From Taxillus chinensis (Eukaryota; Streptophyta; Magnoliopsida; Santalales; Loranthaceae), in NCBI GenBank assembly GCA_023512835.1, contig CM042084.1, forward strand, positions 49,895,609 through 49,959,608: 64,000 nucleotides of DNA, given 5' to 3'. Each line of letters starts with the position of its first letter. The stretch's first letter is position 1. A model generated the notes under the pieces. That model was not told the origin of the DNA. It was given only the letters and a program-made list of their open reading frames with translations, and made no database searches. Shown piece after piece: positions 21,985-32,502 of this stretch. A program made the translations under genes and the position numbers.

Positions 21985-23090
21985 GCCTACAACAATGACA
22001 AGCTTGAATTGAAAAAGAGAAAAGGCCCACAACAATGATGGGCGTGAACTAAAAGTTGAAAGGCCCACAGCAACGATAGGCTCGAACTGAAAAATGGAAA
22101 AAGGCCCACCACAATGATGGGCTTGAATTGGAAACTGAAAGGCCCACAGCAACGATAGGCTCGAATTGAAAAATGGAAAAAGGCCCACAACAATGATGGG
22201 CTTGAATTGAAAACGGATAGCCCACACCAACGATAGGCTCGAATTGAAGAATGGAAAAAGACCACAACAATGATGGTCTTGAATTGAAAACTGAAAGGCC
22301 CACAGCAACGATAGGCTCGAATTAAAAATGGAAAAAGGCCCACAACAATGATGGGCTTGAATTGAAAACGGATAGCCCACAGCAACGATGGGCTTGAACT
22401 GAAAATGGATAGCCCACAGCAACGATAGGCTTGAATTGAAAAATGGTAGCCCCCAGCAACGATAGGCTTGAATTGAAAATGGATAGCCCACAACAACGAT
22501 AGGCTTGAATTGAAAATGGATAGCCCACAGCAACGATAGGCTCGAATTAAAAAATGGAAAGCCCACAGCAACGATAGGCTTGAATTGCAAATGGATAGCC
22601 CACGGCAACGATAGGCTTGAATTGAAAACGGATAGCCCACAGCAACGATAGGCTTGAACTGAAAATGAATAGCCCACAGCAACGATAGGCTTGAATTGAA
22701 AATGGATAGCCCACAGCAACGATAGGCTTGAATTGAAAATGGATAGCCCACAGCAACGATGGACTTAGCGAAAATGGAAAAGCCCACAGCAACGATAGGC
22801 TTAAACGGAAAAATGAAAGGCCCACTGCAACGATAGGCTTGAATTGAAAATGGAAAGCCCACAGCAACGATAGGCTTAAAGTGAAAACGGGAAAGCCCAC
22901 AGCAACGATAGGCTTAAACGGAAAATGAAAAAATGAAAGGCCCACTCCAACGATAGGCTTGAATTGAAAATGGAAAGCCCACAGCAACGATAGGCTTGAA
23001 TTGAAAAATGGTAGCCCACAGCAATGATAGGCTTGAATTGACAATAAATAGCCCACAGCAATGACAGGCTTGAATTGGGAAGACTTGTTG
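21985..23090 (-). repeat. 37-bp minisatellite of about 29 units
   Basis: Plus-strand core GCCCACAGCAACGATAGGCT, with variants (some units extended by a few A residues or carrying ACAATGATGGG). The best-ordered stretch (22600-22760) has an exact 37-bp period. No stop occurs in long runs of the three minus frames, so the array reads as proteins of up to 291 codons with a 37-residue repeat; these are very unlikely to be genes. Confidence 0.92.
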
Positions 23091-24290
23091 GAGACATCAA
23101 ATGGTATTTGGGGGAATGTTTTAAGGAATTGGTGAGTTTGGGAAGTAACCCAATTTAAGCTCCCTCTACGAGTTCACTCAAGGAGATCGCTCTACGAGGT
23201 GACCCAAAATGGGAAAAGGTTGTCAAGTGCCAAAAGGATGCGTTTAGACTTTGGGGGCAATTGCAAGGAAAGATGTGTACAGTTGAACCAAAGAAAGCAA
23301 TGATAGCTTGATGAGAAGCTTGCTGGGTATGCTTCTAGGATCTTCAGAGGCGGTAACATTCCTGAAATCATAGAGCGTGCGGAATGTATGCAAATGATGC
23401 ATGGACTGCAATATGGTGTATGCAGGGATGCATAAACCTCAATTTGTGGTGAAATATGATGCTATGCGATGCAATGTGATGTATGCATTGAATGCCATGT
23501 GATGTATCACTGAGGATTTGGCCGTTGTTGGAGAACTTGGCTAACATTCAACTTGTTGGGGAACAACATTCTCTTTGGATGGAGAGTTTGTTCTGTCTTT
23601 GCTGGGGGAACTCCCTGTTGTGCATGAAGGGTCTGTTAAATTTCGCTTCGCCACATTGAGGAGATTCATTTGACGGCTTCTCTGGGGACAGTGATATCCC
23701 GTGGAGATATGAGTACTCCGAATTGGGGGCTTTAAGTTGTTTGGGGATTTTGAGCTTGGCCCTACTCATAAGGCAATGCTAGAAGAGCTCATTGGGAATT
23801 TAAGATGTTCTACTTAAATGTGAAATGGAGACGATGTAATCATGATGAAAGAGATAAAAAGATTTTTGCTGGTTTAATTCCACAAAACATATTTATATCA
23901 TAAAAAGTGTCCTATTGTCATAATCTGATAAATAGAATCACGAGTCTTTAAAAGCATAATGTACAAATTTGATTCGAGTGTGCCGCAGGTTTGACCAAGT
24001 CTTCCACTGTTTGCAGTCGCTGTTTTTTGGATGATGTTGTCTCTCTTGCTACCGGACCCTATTTGTTGTGGTCCTGATCCTTTCGGTTTCGATCGAACCG
24101 ATTTCACCCTTCAAGATTTATTGTTGGCTTTGTATTTTACCCTTGGTGCCCTTTCGGGTTTTCACCAAGTCCGCCTTTGTTTTCTTTTTTGTCTTTTGTT
24201 GGAGCTTTGTATTTTACCCTTGGTGCCCTTTTGGGTTTTCACCAAGTCCGCTCATTACAGGAATGAGAATCTTGTTGGGAGACATGAGAG
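23091..24290 (-). other. Ogre-2 3' noncoding region
   Basis: No gene recognised. 24119-24275 contains two copies of a block (plus strand TACCCTTGGTGCCCTTT then GGGTTTTCACCAAGTCCG) that is the reverse complement of the repeat at 53225-53465 in Ogre-1. 23380-23510 is rich in ATGCAATGTG/ATGCATG-like words. Confidence 0.7.
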
Positions 24291-26456
24291 TTAAGCATAA
24301 AACTTTTTGACGGCGTCACTATTCACTGGATTAGGAAGCTCATCTCCGTCCATTTTGGCAAGGATCAATGCGCCTCCCGAGAATGCTTTTTTCACAACAT
24401 ATGGGCCTTCATAATTGGGAGTCCACTTTCCTCGATGGTCATCTTGGATTGGCAAGATCTTCTTGAGAACAAGATCACCCTCTTGAAAGCTTCTGGGCTT
24501 CACTTTTTTATTGTAATTGTTCATCATTCTCTGTTGATACAGCTGTCCTCTGCAAACTGCTACCAGGCGCTTGCCTTCAATTAAATTCAACTGCTCATAA
24601 CGACTTTGGACCCATTCTGCTTCTTCGAGCTGAGTATCCTTAAGTACTCGGAGGGAACGTATCTCCACTTCGACCGGTAGAACTGCTTCCATGCCATAGA
24701 CCAAAGAAAATGGAGTTGCCCCAGTCGATGTACGTACTGAGGTACGATAGGCGTGCAAAGCGTAAGGTAGCTTCTCGTGCCAATCTTTGTACGTTTCGGT
24801 CATCTTTCTGATAATGTTCTTGATGTTCTTGTTGGCTGCCTCGACTGCTCCATTCATCTTTGGGCGATAAGGAGTCGAGTTGCGGTGTTGAATTTTGTAT
24901 GTTTCGCACAACCTCCCTATCATCCGGCTGTTCAAATTGGCAGCATTGTCCGTTATGATCTGCTCGGGAAGACCATATCGGCATATGATATTGTTCCGTA
25001 TAAATCGAAGTACCACAACCTGTGTGACATTAGCGTATGATGCTGCTTCTACCCACTTGGTGAAGTAATCAATGGCTACCAAAATGAAACGATGACCATT
25101 AGACGCTTTTGGAGATATTGGTCTGATAACGTCAATGCCCCAAAGTGAGAACGGCCACGGGGAGACCATCACGTGTAGTTTAGACGGCGGTACTTGAATC
25201 TTGTCGCCATAAATTTGACACTTGAGGCATTTGCGCATATATTCAATGCAATCTTTTTCCATGGTGACCCAATAGTAGCCCATTCGCATGATTTGTCTTG
25301 TTAATGCATGTCCGTTTGCATGTGAACCACATTCCCCTTCGTGCACTTCTTTCATTATCTGTATTGACTCTTCTTTTGCCACACACCGCAATAACACCAT
25401 GTTGTGGTTTCTCTTATACAGAATTGAGCCATCAACATAATAGTTGGATGCTGACCTTCGGATATTTCTCTTATCAGCTTCAGTGGCCTCTGCTGGGTAT
25501 TCTTGCTTAAGCAAATATTGTTTGACGTCCTCAAACCAAGGTTTTTCTTCAGTATGTCCTTCAATGGCCATGCAATGTGCAGGAGCATTTTGTATATGGA
25601 TATCGAAAGACTGAACTTCCAACTTTATGTCTAGTCGAAGGAGGGAGGCTAGAGTTGCCAGCGCGTCAGGGAGCTGGTTGCATTCCCTGGGCATATGTTC
25701 AAATGTGATGTCTTCGAATTGCTCGGCTAACTCTGCAACGTGCTTCCGATATGGGATTAATTTATAGTTTCGAGTCTCCCATTCACCCCTTACTTGAAAA
25801 ATGATGAGTGCCGAATCGCCGAACACTCGTAATTTTTTGATTCCATTGTGAATGGCTTCTTGAAGTCCCATCACACAAGCCTCATACTCTACCACATTGT
25901 TTGTACAAGGGAAGGTTAGCTTTGCCGCCATGGGGAAATGTTCGCCTTTTGGGGATATCAGGATGGCCCCAACACCGTGACCTAAGAGACTAGAGGCTCC
26001 ATCGAACCACATCGTCCATATATCTGATACTTCGGCCAAAATGATGTTAATGTGCTCATCTGGGAAGCCAATAGTCATGGGCTCAAAGTCTTCCAGCGCT
26101 CTATCTGCCAGATAGTCAGCTATCGCACTTCCTTTTATGGCTTTTTGAGGTACGTAGACGATATCGTACTCCGATAGGATCAACTGCCATTTGGCGATTC
26201 TTCCAGAAATGGATGGTTTTTCCAAGAGATATTTGAGCGGATCATGCCTTGAAATCAGCCATGTAGTATGATAAAGAGTGTATTGCCTCAATCTTCTCGT
26301 TATCCAGACAAGAGCACAACACGTCTTCTCCAAGGGCGTGTAGTTCTCTTCATTGATGGTGAACTTCTTGCTGAGGTAATAAATGGCCTGCTCCTTTCTG
26401 CCTGTAAAATCATGTTGCCCCAAGACACAACCCATCGCTGACTCCTGAACGGTCAA
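24291..26456 (-). CDS. pol: RNase H, archaeal-type RNase H and integrase of Ogre-2
   Basis: 721 codons without a stop. Residues 1-118 are the C-terminal part of the RT-linked RNase H (Glu in PLEKT, SRHDP). Residues 148-275 form a second RNase H of the archaeal type seen in Tat-lineage elements: FDGAS (Asp152), YEAC (Glu192), GDSA (Asp214) and LPDALA (Asp264). Residues 370-415 hold the integrase zinc site (His372, His379, Cys410, Cys413); the core acidic residues are Asp442, Asp503 and Glu539. The first Met is internal to the family frame; the upstream join to RT is shifted. It is a remnant, since the 5' half of the element is gone. Confidence 0.92.
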   Translation of the reverse strand: MTVQESAMGCVLGQHDFTGRKEQAIYYLSKKFTINEENYTPLEKTCCALVWITRRLRQYTLYHTTWLISRHDPLKYLLEKPSISGRIAKWQLILSEYDIVYVPQKAIKGSAIADYLADRALEDFEPMTIGFPDEHINIILAEVSDIWTMWFDGASSLLGHGVGAILISPKGEHFPMAAKLTFPCTNNVVEYEACVMGLQEAIHNGIKKLRVFGDSALIIFQVRGEWETRNYKLIPYRKHVAELAEQFEDITFEHMPRECNQLPDALATLASLLRLDIKLEVQSFDIHIQNAPAHCMAIEGHTEEKPWFEDVKQYLLKQEYPAEATEADKRNIRRSASNYYVDGSILYKRNHNMVLLRCVAKEESIQIMKEVHEGECGSHANGHALTRQIMRMGYYWVTMEKDCIEYMRKCLKCQIYGDKIQVPPSKLHVMVSPWPFSLWGIDVIRPISPKASNGHRFILVAIDYFTKWVEAASYANVTQVVVLRFIRNNIICRYGLPEQIITDNAANLNSRMIGRLCETYKIQHRNSTPYRPKMNGAVEAANKNIKNIIRKMTETYKDWHEKLPYALHAYRTSVRTSTGATPFSLVYGMEAVLPVEVEIRSLRVLKDTQLEEAEWVQSRYEQLNLIEGKRLVAVCRGQLYQQRMMNNYNKKVKPRSFQEGDLVLKKILPIQDDHRGKWTPNYEGPYVVKKAFSGGALILAKMDGDELPNPVNSDAVKKFYA

Positions 26457-27034
26457 GTATAAGATCAGAGGTCTATCCGGTACTGTGGGATCAAAATGGG
26501 TGGATTAGACAGATATTGTTTGATCTTGTCAAAAGCTTCTTGACATTTGTCATTCCAAATTTCTGGGTTGTTCTTTCGTAAAGTCTTGAAAATGGGTTCA
26601 CATGTGGTCATCACTGGGAAATAAATCGGGCAATATAATTCAGTCGCCCTAGGAATCCTCTAACCTCCTTGATGGTCCGTGGTGGTGGCATCTCTTGGAT
26701 AGCTCGAACTTTATCTGGATCGATTTCCACTCCTTTTTGGCTCACAATGAAACCCAATAGTTTTCCCGACATGGCTCTGAAAGTGCACTTTTCGGGGTTC
26801 AATTTCAGTTGATATTTCCGTAGCCTGTTGAAGAGCTTGCGGAGTACTTCGATATGATCTTTAGTGCTTCGAGATTTGGCTATCATGTCGTCCACATATA
26901 CCTCGACTTCTTTATGTATCATGTCGTGGAATAGGGTCACCATGGCTCGCTGATAGGTTGCCCCTGCATTCCTCAGGCCAAAAGGCATCATGTCGTGGAA
27001 TAGGGTCACCATGGCTCGCTGATAGGTTGCCCCT
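26457..27034 (-). pseudogene. pol: RT fragment of Ogre-2
   Basis: Encodes the RT palm and thumb with YVDDMIAKS, LNPEKCTF, GKLLGFIVS and RGFLGRLNYIARF, matching 50060-50460 of Ogre-1. Two frameshifts (near 26485 and 26625) separate it from the intact frame downstream. The N-terminal end stops at PFGLRNA and is followed by a duplicated piece and then foreign sequence. Confidence 0.88.
26918..27034. repeat. 48-bp direct repeat at a deletion junction
   Basis: 26918-26965 and 26987-27034 are identical 48-bp copies 21 bp apart. The first is in its correct place in RT; the second ends exactly where Ogre-2 sequence stops. This is the form of filler DNA made by template switching during break repair. 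Confidence 0.85.
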
Positions 27035-27395
27035 CTCAAAAGATTACGCTTGTTGTGGACAACCGGGGCACTGGAACAGAGAGTGTGCCAAGAAGCAGTA
27101 CCGGTGTTACCTCTGTGGAAAAGTAGGACGTCTTCGTACAGTCTGTTTTAGTAGGACCGGGAGTGATGCTAGGGGACTGGCTCAGCGAGCTAGGGGTAAA
27201 GCTCAACGCCGAGTCCCGATTTGGAGGCAGGAGGACTACCTAGTGAGGCCAGTGGAAGAGCAAGACAGAAATTCACTGGTGGTATCGTGCCCCTTTGGTG
27301 GGTTGTCGGTTGAGTCTCGTACTGGTTTATGTGAGGCTGGGTGGACCCTATCGTGTCCCATTTCAGTTAGCATTTCGAATGGATGTGGGTGGTGA
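27035..27395 (+). pseudogene. gag: gag zinc-knuckle remnant of CV-3
   Basis: Two zinc knuckles, CCGQPGHWNREC (CCHC) and CYLCGKVGRLRTVC (the His position is changed to Arg), then an Arg-rich stretch. It corresponds to 12300-12430 of CV-2 but is clearly more diverged. All of gag N-terminal to it is deleted. The frame runs to 27395 without resembling protease. Confidence 0.78.
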
Positions 27396-30300
27396 CCTAT
27401 TAGGAGATATATATTTATAACGCTGGAAGAATAATGAGTAACTAATAAAAATATGGGTGTTGATTTTATAAGTGAGTGATATTCAATTTTGGCACATGTG
27501 GATAATCAAAGTAACCAAATCTTGTAGGCAACCTTTTTGCTAGTGGGAGGAAATTTAGACTGGCTAGCTAGTAGAGCTTGAGGTGTGAGGTGATGGCTTG
27601 TGGGTTGTTGTGTGACCCCTCCTTGGCAACCTTGATTAATAGAAATATGTTCTTCAGCGGATAGAGGTGTGTGTTGAGTACTACTTGAAAGGGATATTCC
27701 TATGGTTACCTTTCTTTTCCAAGCGTTGTGGTTGAGGGGAAAACGCAGCTAGTATAGCCTGCTCTTAGAGTCCTTGAAGTGTTATCTTGTTGGCTAGAGT
27801 GGTCGTTGCAAGTTCTAGTTAGTAACTATATAGGTGTTCTGGGTTCTCAGGCGGTCAAGCAGTGGCCATGTGTCATGTTTGTCGAGTGTGAAAGACCATG
27901 AGTGATGTTCTTAGAACATGTTGTGAAATGGGGATGCACACGTGTAAAATGTGAAGTGCTCTGGAGCTCAACTATCGGCTGTGAGTGGGTTTCAAGGGTC
28001 GTGCCCGATGCATCCAATTGGTAAAAAGAGGTAAGCAAGTGAGATTTGGCAGGCCTTGTTCGGGCTTTTTACCCACATTTAGAAAACATTTCTCTAGGGG
28101 CTGCGGGTGTACTTTTGCATGGTAGGGCCATTCCTTTGGTCTGTATCTTGAGGAGAAGGTGTAAAATTGGTACGTTCTACTCGTCAGGAGTCTTGTGTTT
28201 CGTTGCATGTGTTGAGAATGTGCAGAAAATGTGGCATTGTGTTATTGTATGTATTGCATAAGTGGTAAAGGTATATAGTGGAGTTGCTACGTGTGGGTGT
28301 TGCGACACATATGCGTAGAGAAGGATGAGACATGGTGTATTGGTATAGTAACTGTGGTGTGAGGATGAGGAAGAGTGTTAGAAGTGATGTTGTTTATGTT
28401 CTTCCTTGTCTGGTGTTATTAAACTGTTGGTAAGTTTTTTTAAAAAAAAAAAAAGGGGTTGTTTGATCCCCAGAATTGAGTCAGTTGGCAGTTTTTGCTT
28501 GGAAGGGGTATTAGTGCTACTCCTTGGGGAGCGATTTATGTCGGGCGGATGTCACAAAGGTGCATGTTTTAGAGCAATGCTGGTAGGCGGATGACCTACA
28601 TTTGTGCTCTTGAAAACCTTTCATGTACAGTATCACGCGGTAAGGGAGATGGTTCATGCTATCAAGGTGTTGGTGTGTTTAGGAACTACGTGAAAGTCCC
28701 GAATCAGGCGTTTGCATGTCTTGTTTCCTGCGCCACCCAAAGGAATGGCAGTGATCACATTAAGCCGAGGCTAGAGCCTGAGCATTTCTTGGTCAGTTTG
28801 AGTGTTTTGTTGGTGTGTTGAGATAGGACGTGACGGTTGGTATAGCAGGGTTAGTGGGCCATGAGGTGGAGTATGTCCTGGAGGCTAAGGATTCCCTTGT
28901 GACCTGTGAATGGTGACACAGAGGGATCAATTGTCTTGTTGCAGGTGGAAGGATTTTTCCTAGTCAGAGAGAGAGCTGTGTTAGTTATACTTCACCGATG
29001 TCAGAGGGTAAGTTCCACTTCATTGCGTTTGGTGTTTGCCGACTCAGAAAGGCGTTAACACTTGGGCTGTAGGGTACGCCTCAGTTAGTATGCAGGCTGT
29101 GGACCTTGGTGGATACCTATTTAACCGTGATCAAGGATGCTAGCACGAAGTGTCCGAGAGGCGTTATAGTGTAGTGTTCTGGTTCATAGACTTCTTTTAG
29201 TCGATCCTCACGGTCGGTGACAGGTGATAGTCGGATGGTGGATTTTGGTCTTGCTGTGGTTGTGTATGGTACTGAATTCGTTGTTTTGAGTTACTCCTTG
29301 GACTCCATTGGGCGTCTTGTTGACTGTGACCGACTGGTGGAGGGCACACTTCATCCTGATGTAGTTGTGTCCTGGATTGTAAATCATCTTGAGTTCCCTT
29401 TGGCATTGGTTGGGTTCTGTTGTTGCGTGTATCGCTATAGAGTGAGGCGGTTTCAGCTGTGATGCAGGTGCTGCTGTGGTGATATCCCTGTGTGGGACTG
29501 TGATTGTGGTTTGCATAATGCTTTTCTCTTGTTTGTTTGTGTTTCCTTGTGACCTTTTTGTGCTTGCTGCTAGGGTAAGGTCTACATATGGAGTGTGGCT
29601 GCGTTGTAAATTGTTGGTGTCCGTTGACATCAAATCTCAGTGGTGTCATTGTTAGGTATTTCACATTGTGGATTGTTGGTCCTATTGTGACACGAGTAGG
29701 CGTCTAACGCCGAGTACCCTGCTATGTCGATGTAGTGACTTCTCGTTCAATCATATGAATTCTAGCGAATGGATACTTCATGCATAGGCTTATGGTGTTG
29801 GCCTTGTTCGGTTGTTGGGGTCTTAGCGACTCTGTGAGAGGTTTCTCGACCTCACTGTTGTCAGACTTGCTCACATAAGTTGTTGTCAGCACGCTAATTG
29901 GCTAAGCCCTAGTTCTTGTTGTGCTCATGGGTGTTATGTGTTGCTTTGATCTTCTCGTGATGTTACTACTTGATTTCTCTTTTCGGGGACGAAAAGTCCA
30001 AAGGTGGGAAGGTTGTGAGGAAACTCCCTGCGGCTGAGTTTGTATGGTGTCAGCGAGTGGGCAGTGGAACGTTAAACGTGTAGTAGTGTTTTGTTTGTGC
30101 CTTGTTCCTTGTAGTGGTGTTTATGATGTGAGTTGGTCCGTGACCTATGTGATTTGTTAAACATACGTGTTGGGGATGGGCGTATATGTCGTACACCGTC
30201 GTGACATGTGAATACTTGTGACATGTGTTAGGTGAGGAGAACAAGGATTGTTTGTGAGTTTAGAATATGTGTTTCCCTATCATGCTGTGTTGTATTGGAG

Positions 30301-30572
30301 GGGTGGCTGTTGGCTGGTGTATTTGTATTTCCTTTCGACTTTTGACTTTTATTTATATTGAATGTGTTAATGAAACGTGCTTGTGATGGGTATTTGTGAC
30401 ATGTGGATGTGTTTCCATAGATTGTGATGCATGTGGTTATGGATTATGGTGGTACCTTGTTATGTGCTGTGCGCGGTGTATGACCCATTTGGGTGTTGTG
30501 GCTCGCCGTGTGGCAAATGGGTAGCTTGTGTTTGTTTTCCTCGTATGTCATTTCTTTTCGAGGACGAAAAGT
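27396..30572 (+). other. CV-3 internal region, mostly unrecognised
   Basis: About 3.2 kb where protease, RT, RNase H and integrase are expected, but none is found. One patch (about 28112-28165) encodes HGRAIPLVCILRR, resembling [12 protein letters not shown] in the CV chromodomain region. A poly-A run is at 28440. 29975-30015 holds TTTTCGGGGACGAAAAGTCC followed by AAAGGTGGGAAGG, a polypurine-tract-like block. From 30290 the sequence matches the CV-1 3' untranslated region. It could be decayed pol or a filler of a non-autonomous form. Confidence 0.6.
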
Positions 30573-30588
30573 CTTAAGGGGGAGAGGA
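30573..30588 (+). other. CV-3 polypurine tract
   Basis: TTAAGGGGGAGAGGA after TTTTCGAGGACGAAAAG, directly before the LTR. Confidence 0.9.
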
Positions 30589-31276
30589 TGTAATGACCCG
30601 TGTGTAACCCGTGTGTAAGAAGTTAACCACAAACACCTTGGATGTTGGTGCACAAGTTTGAGGTAAGAGATAAGCCCAAGAGGGGACTTTTGGGAGGTGC
30701 ATGTGACAAGTGATAACGTACCTTTATGCCCTAGGAAGATGCTATGCGTATACGACGGGTTTTAAGTTGTTTTGGCTGATCTTGGAGCTCACTTTTGATA
30801 GGGTAGATGGCCTCAAACAATTGGCGTACAAGAACAAAAGTTTCTTAGAATGAAGTCCTCTACCTACCACAGAAATTTCAGAGCATTTGGAGCTGCACGT
30901 GAATTCACCCATTTCATGTGCAAGCATATTTTTGCTTCTCAGACCTCTACAAGATGCAAGGAGGCTTAGGGTAAAGTTTGAGTGCATTTGGAGCTGCACG
31001 CCAATTGGGGAATTGGTGTTCAAATTGGCGTGCAGGCATATTTTTGCATGGTTACCTTAGTTTTGTTATTCTAATCATCTTTTCCCAAAGGACCAGGTTG
31101 GAATAGTGAGTATTTTGGTGTGTATGGATGCGGAAAGGTTGTAGCTTGTGTAATCAAAACTACGTCGTTTTGATCCTGGGTTTCACTTAATCAAAACTAC
31201 GTCGTTTTGATAATGGGAGGTCTATATAAGGATGAGGAGACTCCTTGTTCTAGGGTTAGGGTTCTTTTCAGCCGTC

Positions 31277-31323
<47 letters not shown>

Positions 31324-32498
31324 GAAGGAAGGAGAGCTGGGCTTCTGCCCCGGAGCGTCGTGCGTGGGGAAGACAATGTCTAGCGTGGAAGCAAGAGCTG
31401 GAGGACGTTTTCAAGGTAGGGGTTCTGTCTCACCTGGTCTGTTCCGGGGTTAGGCCCTGTGTAGAGGGTTTCTCGAGTTTCTATTGTTATTGTTATATTA
31501 TTTATATGTAAATTCATATAGGTGTGACCTCCTATATGAATGTTGGCCTTGATGGCGTTTTGGTGTGATTTCGAGGTTGGGTGGTTAGTGCATGTTAAGT
31601 GTTCGATAAAATGCCTGTGTGAATATGCCTGTGTGTATGCTCTGAACGTGTTTGAAATAATGCCTGTGAGGCTATGCATATTATGTGTTTGAAATAATAT
31701 CTGTGTGGCTGGGTTTGTGAGCCTGTGAATATATGCATGCTAAGTGTTCGACGTTATTCCCGTGTGACTAAGCATATTAAGTGTTTGATGTTATGCCTGT
31801 ATGGCCTTATGTGCTGCGTGTTTGCTTATACACCCGGTGGCTGTGGAAGCCCGGGACTGTTTTGTGTTAGCCTGTGAGGCTGTGGAAACTATGCCTGAGA
31901 GGCGGTTAAACTATTTGCCTGAGAGGCGGTTAAATCATTAGCCTGAAGAGGCGGTTAAATCACTTGAATCGTTGGCCTGAAGAGGCGGTTAAATCACTTG
32001 TGGTTAAAGTGTTAGCCTGTGTGAATGTAGAAATGATTGTATTTTGCTGGTGGTTTGTTATTATATCTGTTGGAATGTATCACGACACCGTACTCGTACA
32101 CATGTCATGTAGATGCTAGGAGCATGGGATGGGTTGGGGAGACATGATCCCTACTGAGCTGTGGTTGCTCACCCCTCCTACTGTGGTGTGTTTTCTTGCA
32201 GGAACCTACAGGCGTTAGGTGGGAACACCTAGGTGGAGGAGTTCCGTTTTGTGGCTTTGTTTTATGTTATGTAATTTGTGCTATGTAATTTCGTTGAGGC
32301 CTTGTAACCCCAGCGGGGAGATTCTGTAATGAAGTTTGAAACATAATAAAGGCATGTGGTTTGAATTTAATAATTATGTAATTTTGGTCTCTGAAAATAA
32401 AATGTGAAGTGTATGTTGTATCCTACCCCTTTATCCAAAACCGGGTAAAGGGAGGGTCACAATCCGGTCTCCTCGGGTTGGAAAACCGGGGCGTGATA
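30589..32498 (+). repeat. CV-3 3' LTR
   Basis: 1910 bp. Starts TGTAATGACCC, then repeats CCGTGTGTAA; ends GGGCGTGATA. ACGT palindromes at 31153 and 31190, TATATAA at 31223, donor-like AAG|GTAGGGG (31416), hairpin 31512-31541, one CCCGGTGGCTGTGGAAG unit plus several GAGGCGGTTAAA units (31890-32000), acceptor TTTTCTTGCAG ending 32201, AATAAA about 32345. Its minisatellite content differs from the 5' LTR. Confidence 0.9.
31279..31320 (+). repeat. (AG)21 microsatellite
   Basis: Uninterrupted AG run in the transcribed leader of the LTR; shorter in the other copies. Confidence 0.95.
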
Positions 32499-32502
32499 AT
32501 AA

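Larger units (their letters stand above)
19641..27034 (-). mobile_element. Ogre-2: 5'-truncated Ogre/Tat element
   Basis: Read on the minus strand it has part of RT, RNase H, a second (archaeal-type) RNase H, integrase, a long 3' noncoding region with tandem repeats, polypurine tract and 3' LTR. The 5' LTR, ORF1, gag, protease and N-terminal RT are missing; the break is at 27034 inside RT. It is closely related to Ogre-1 in pol. Confidence 0.92.
8742..32498 (+). mobile_element. CV-3: chromovirus interrupted by CV-2 and Ogre-2
   Basis: Reading around the insertions, CV-3 is: 5' LTR (8742-9264 plus 17950-19236), primer site 19240, leader to 19640, gag zinc-knuckle remnant from 27035, about 3.2 kb of unrecognised sequence, polypurine tract 30573, 3' LTR 30589-32498. 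Protease, RT and integrase are absent. The left flank is GAACA (8737-8741), but the right flank is not, so either the right end was rearranged or the two LTRs come from different insertions. Confidence 0.75.

Noticed and set aside
21985..23090. CRISPR-like array
   Set aside because: Units are contiguous with no unique spacers, the context is plant retrotransposon DNA, and there are no cas genes.
21916..23100. Long minus-strand proteins rich in FKPIVAVG-type repeats
   Set aside because: Produced by a stop-free 37-bp minisatellite in several frames; no domain, and located in a retrotransposon 3' noncoding region.
29200..29664. Overlapping frames of 141-155 codons on the minus strand
   Set aside because: No recognisable domain, strong overlap in two frames, and within decayed CV-3 internal sequence.
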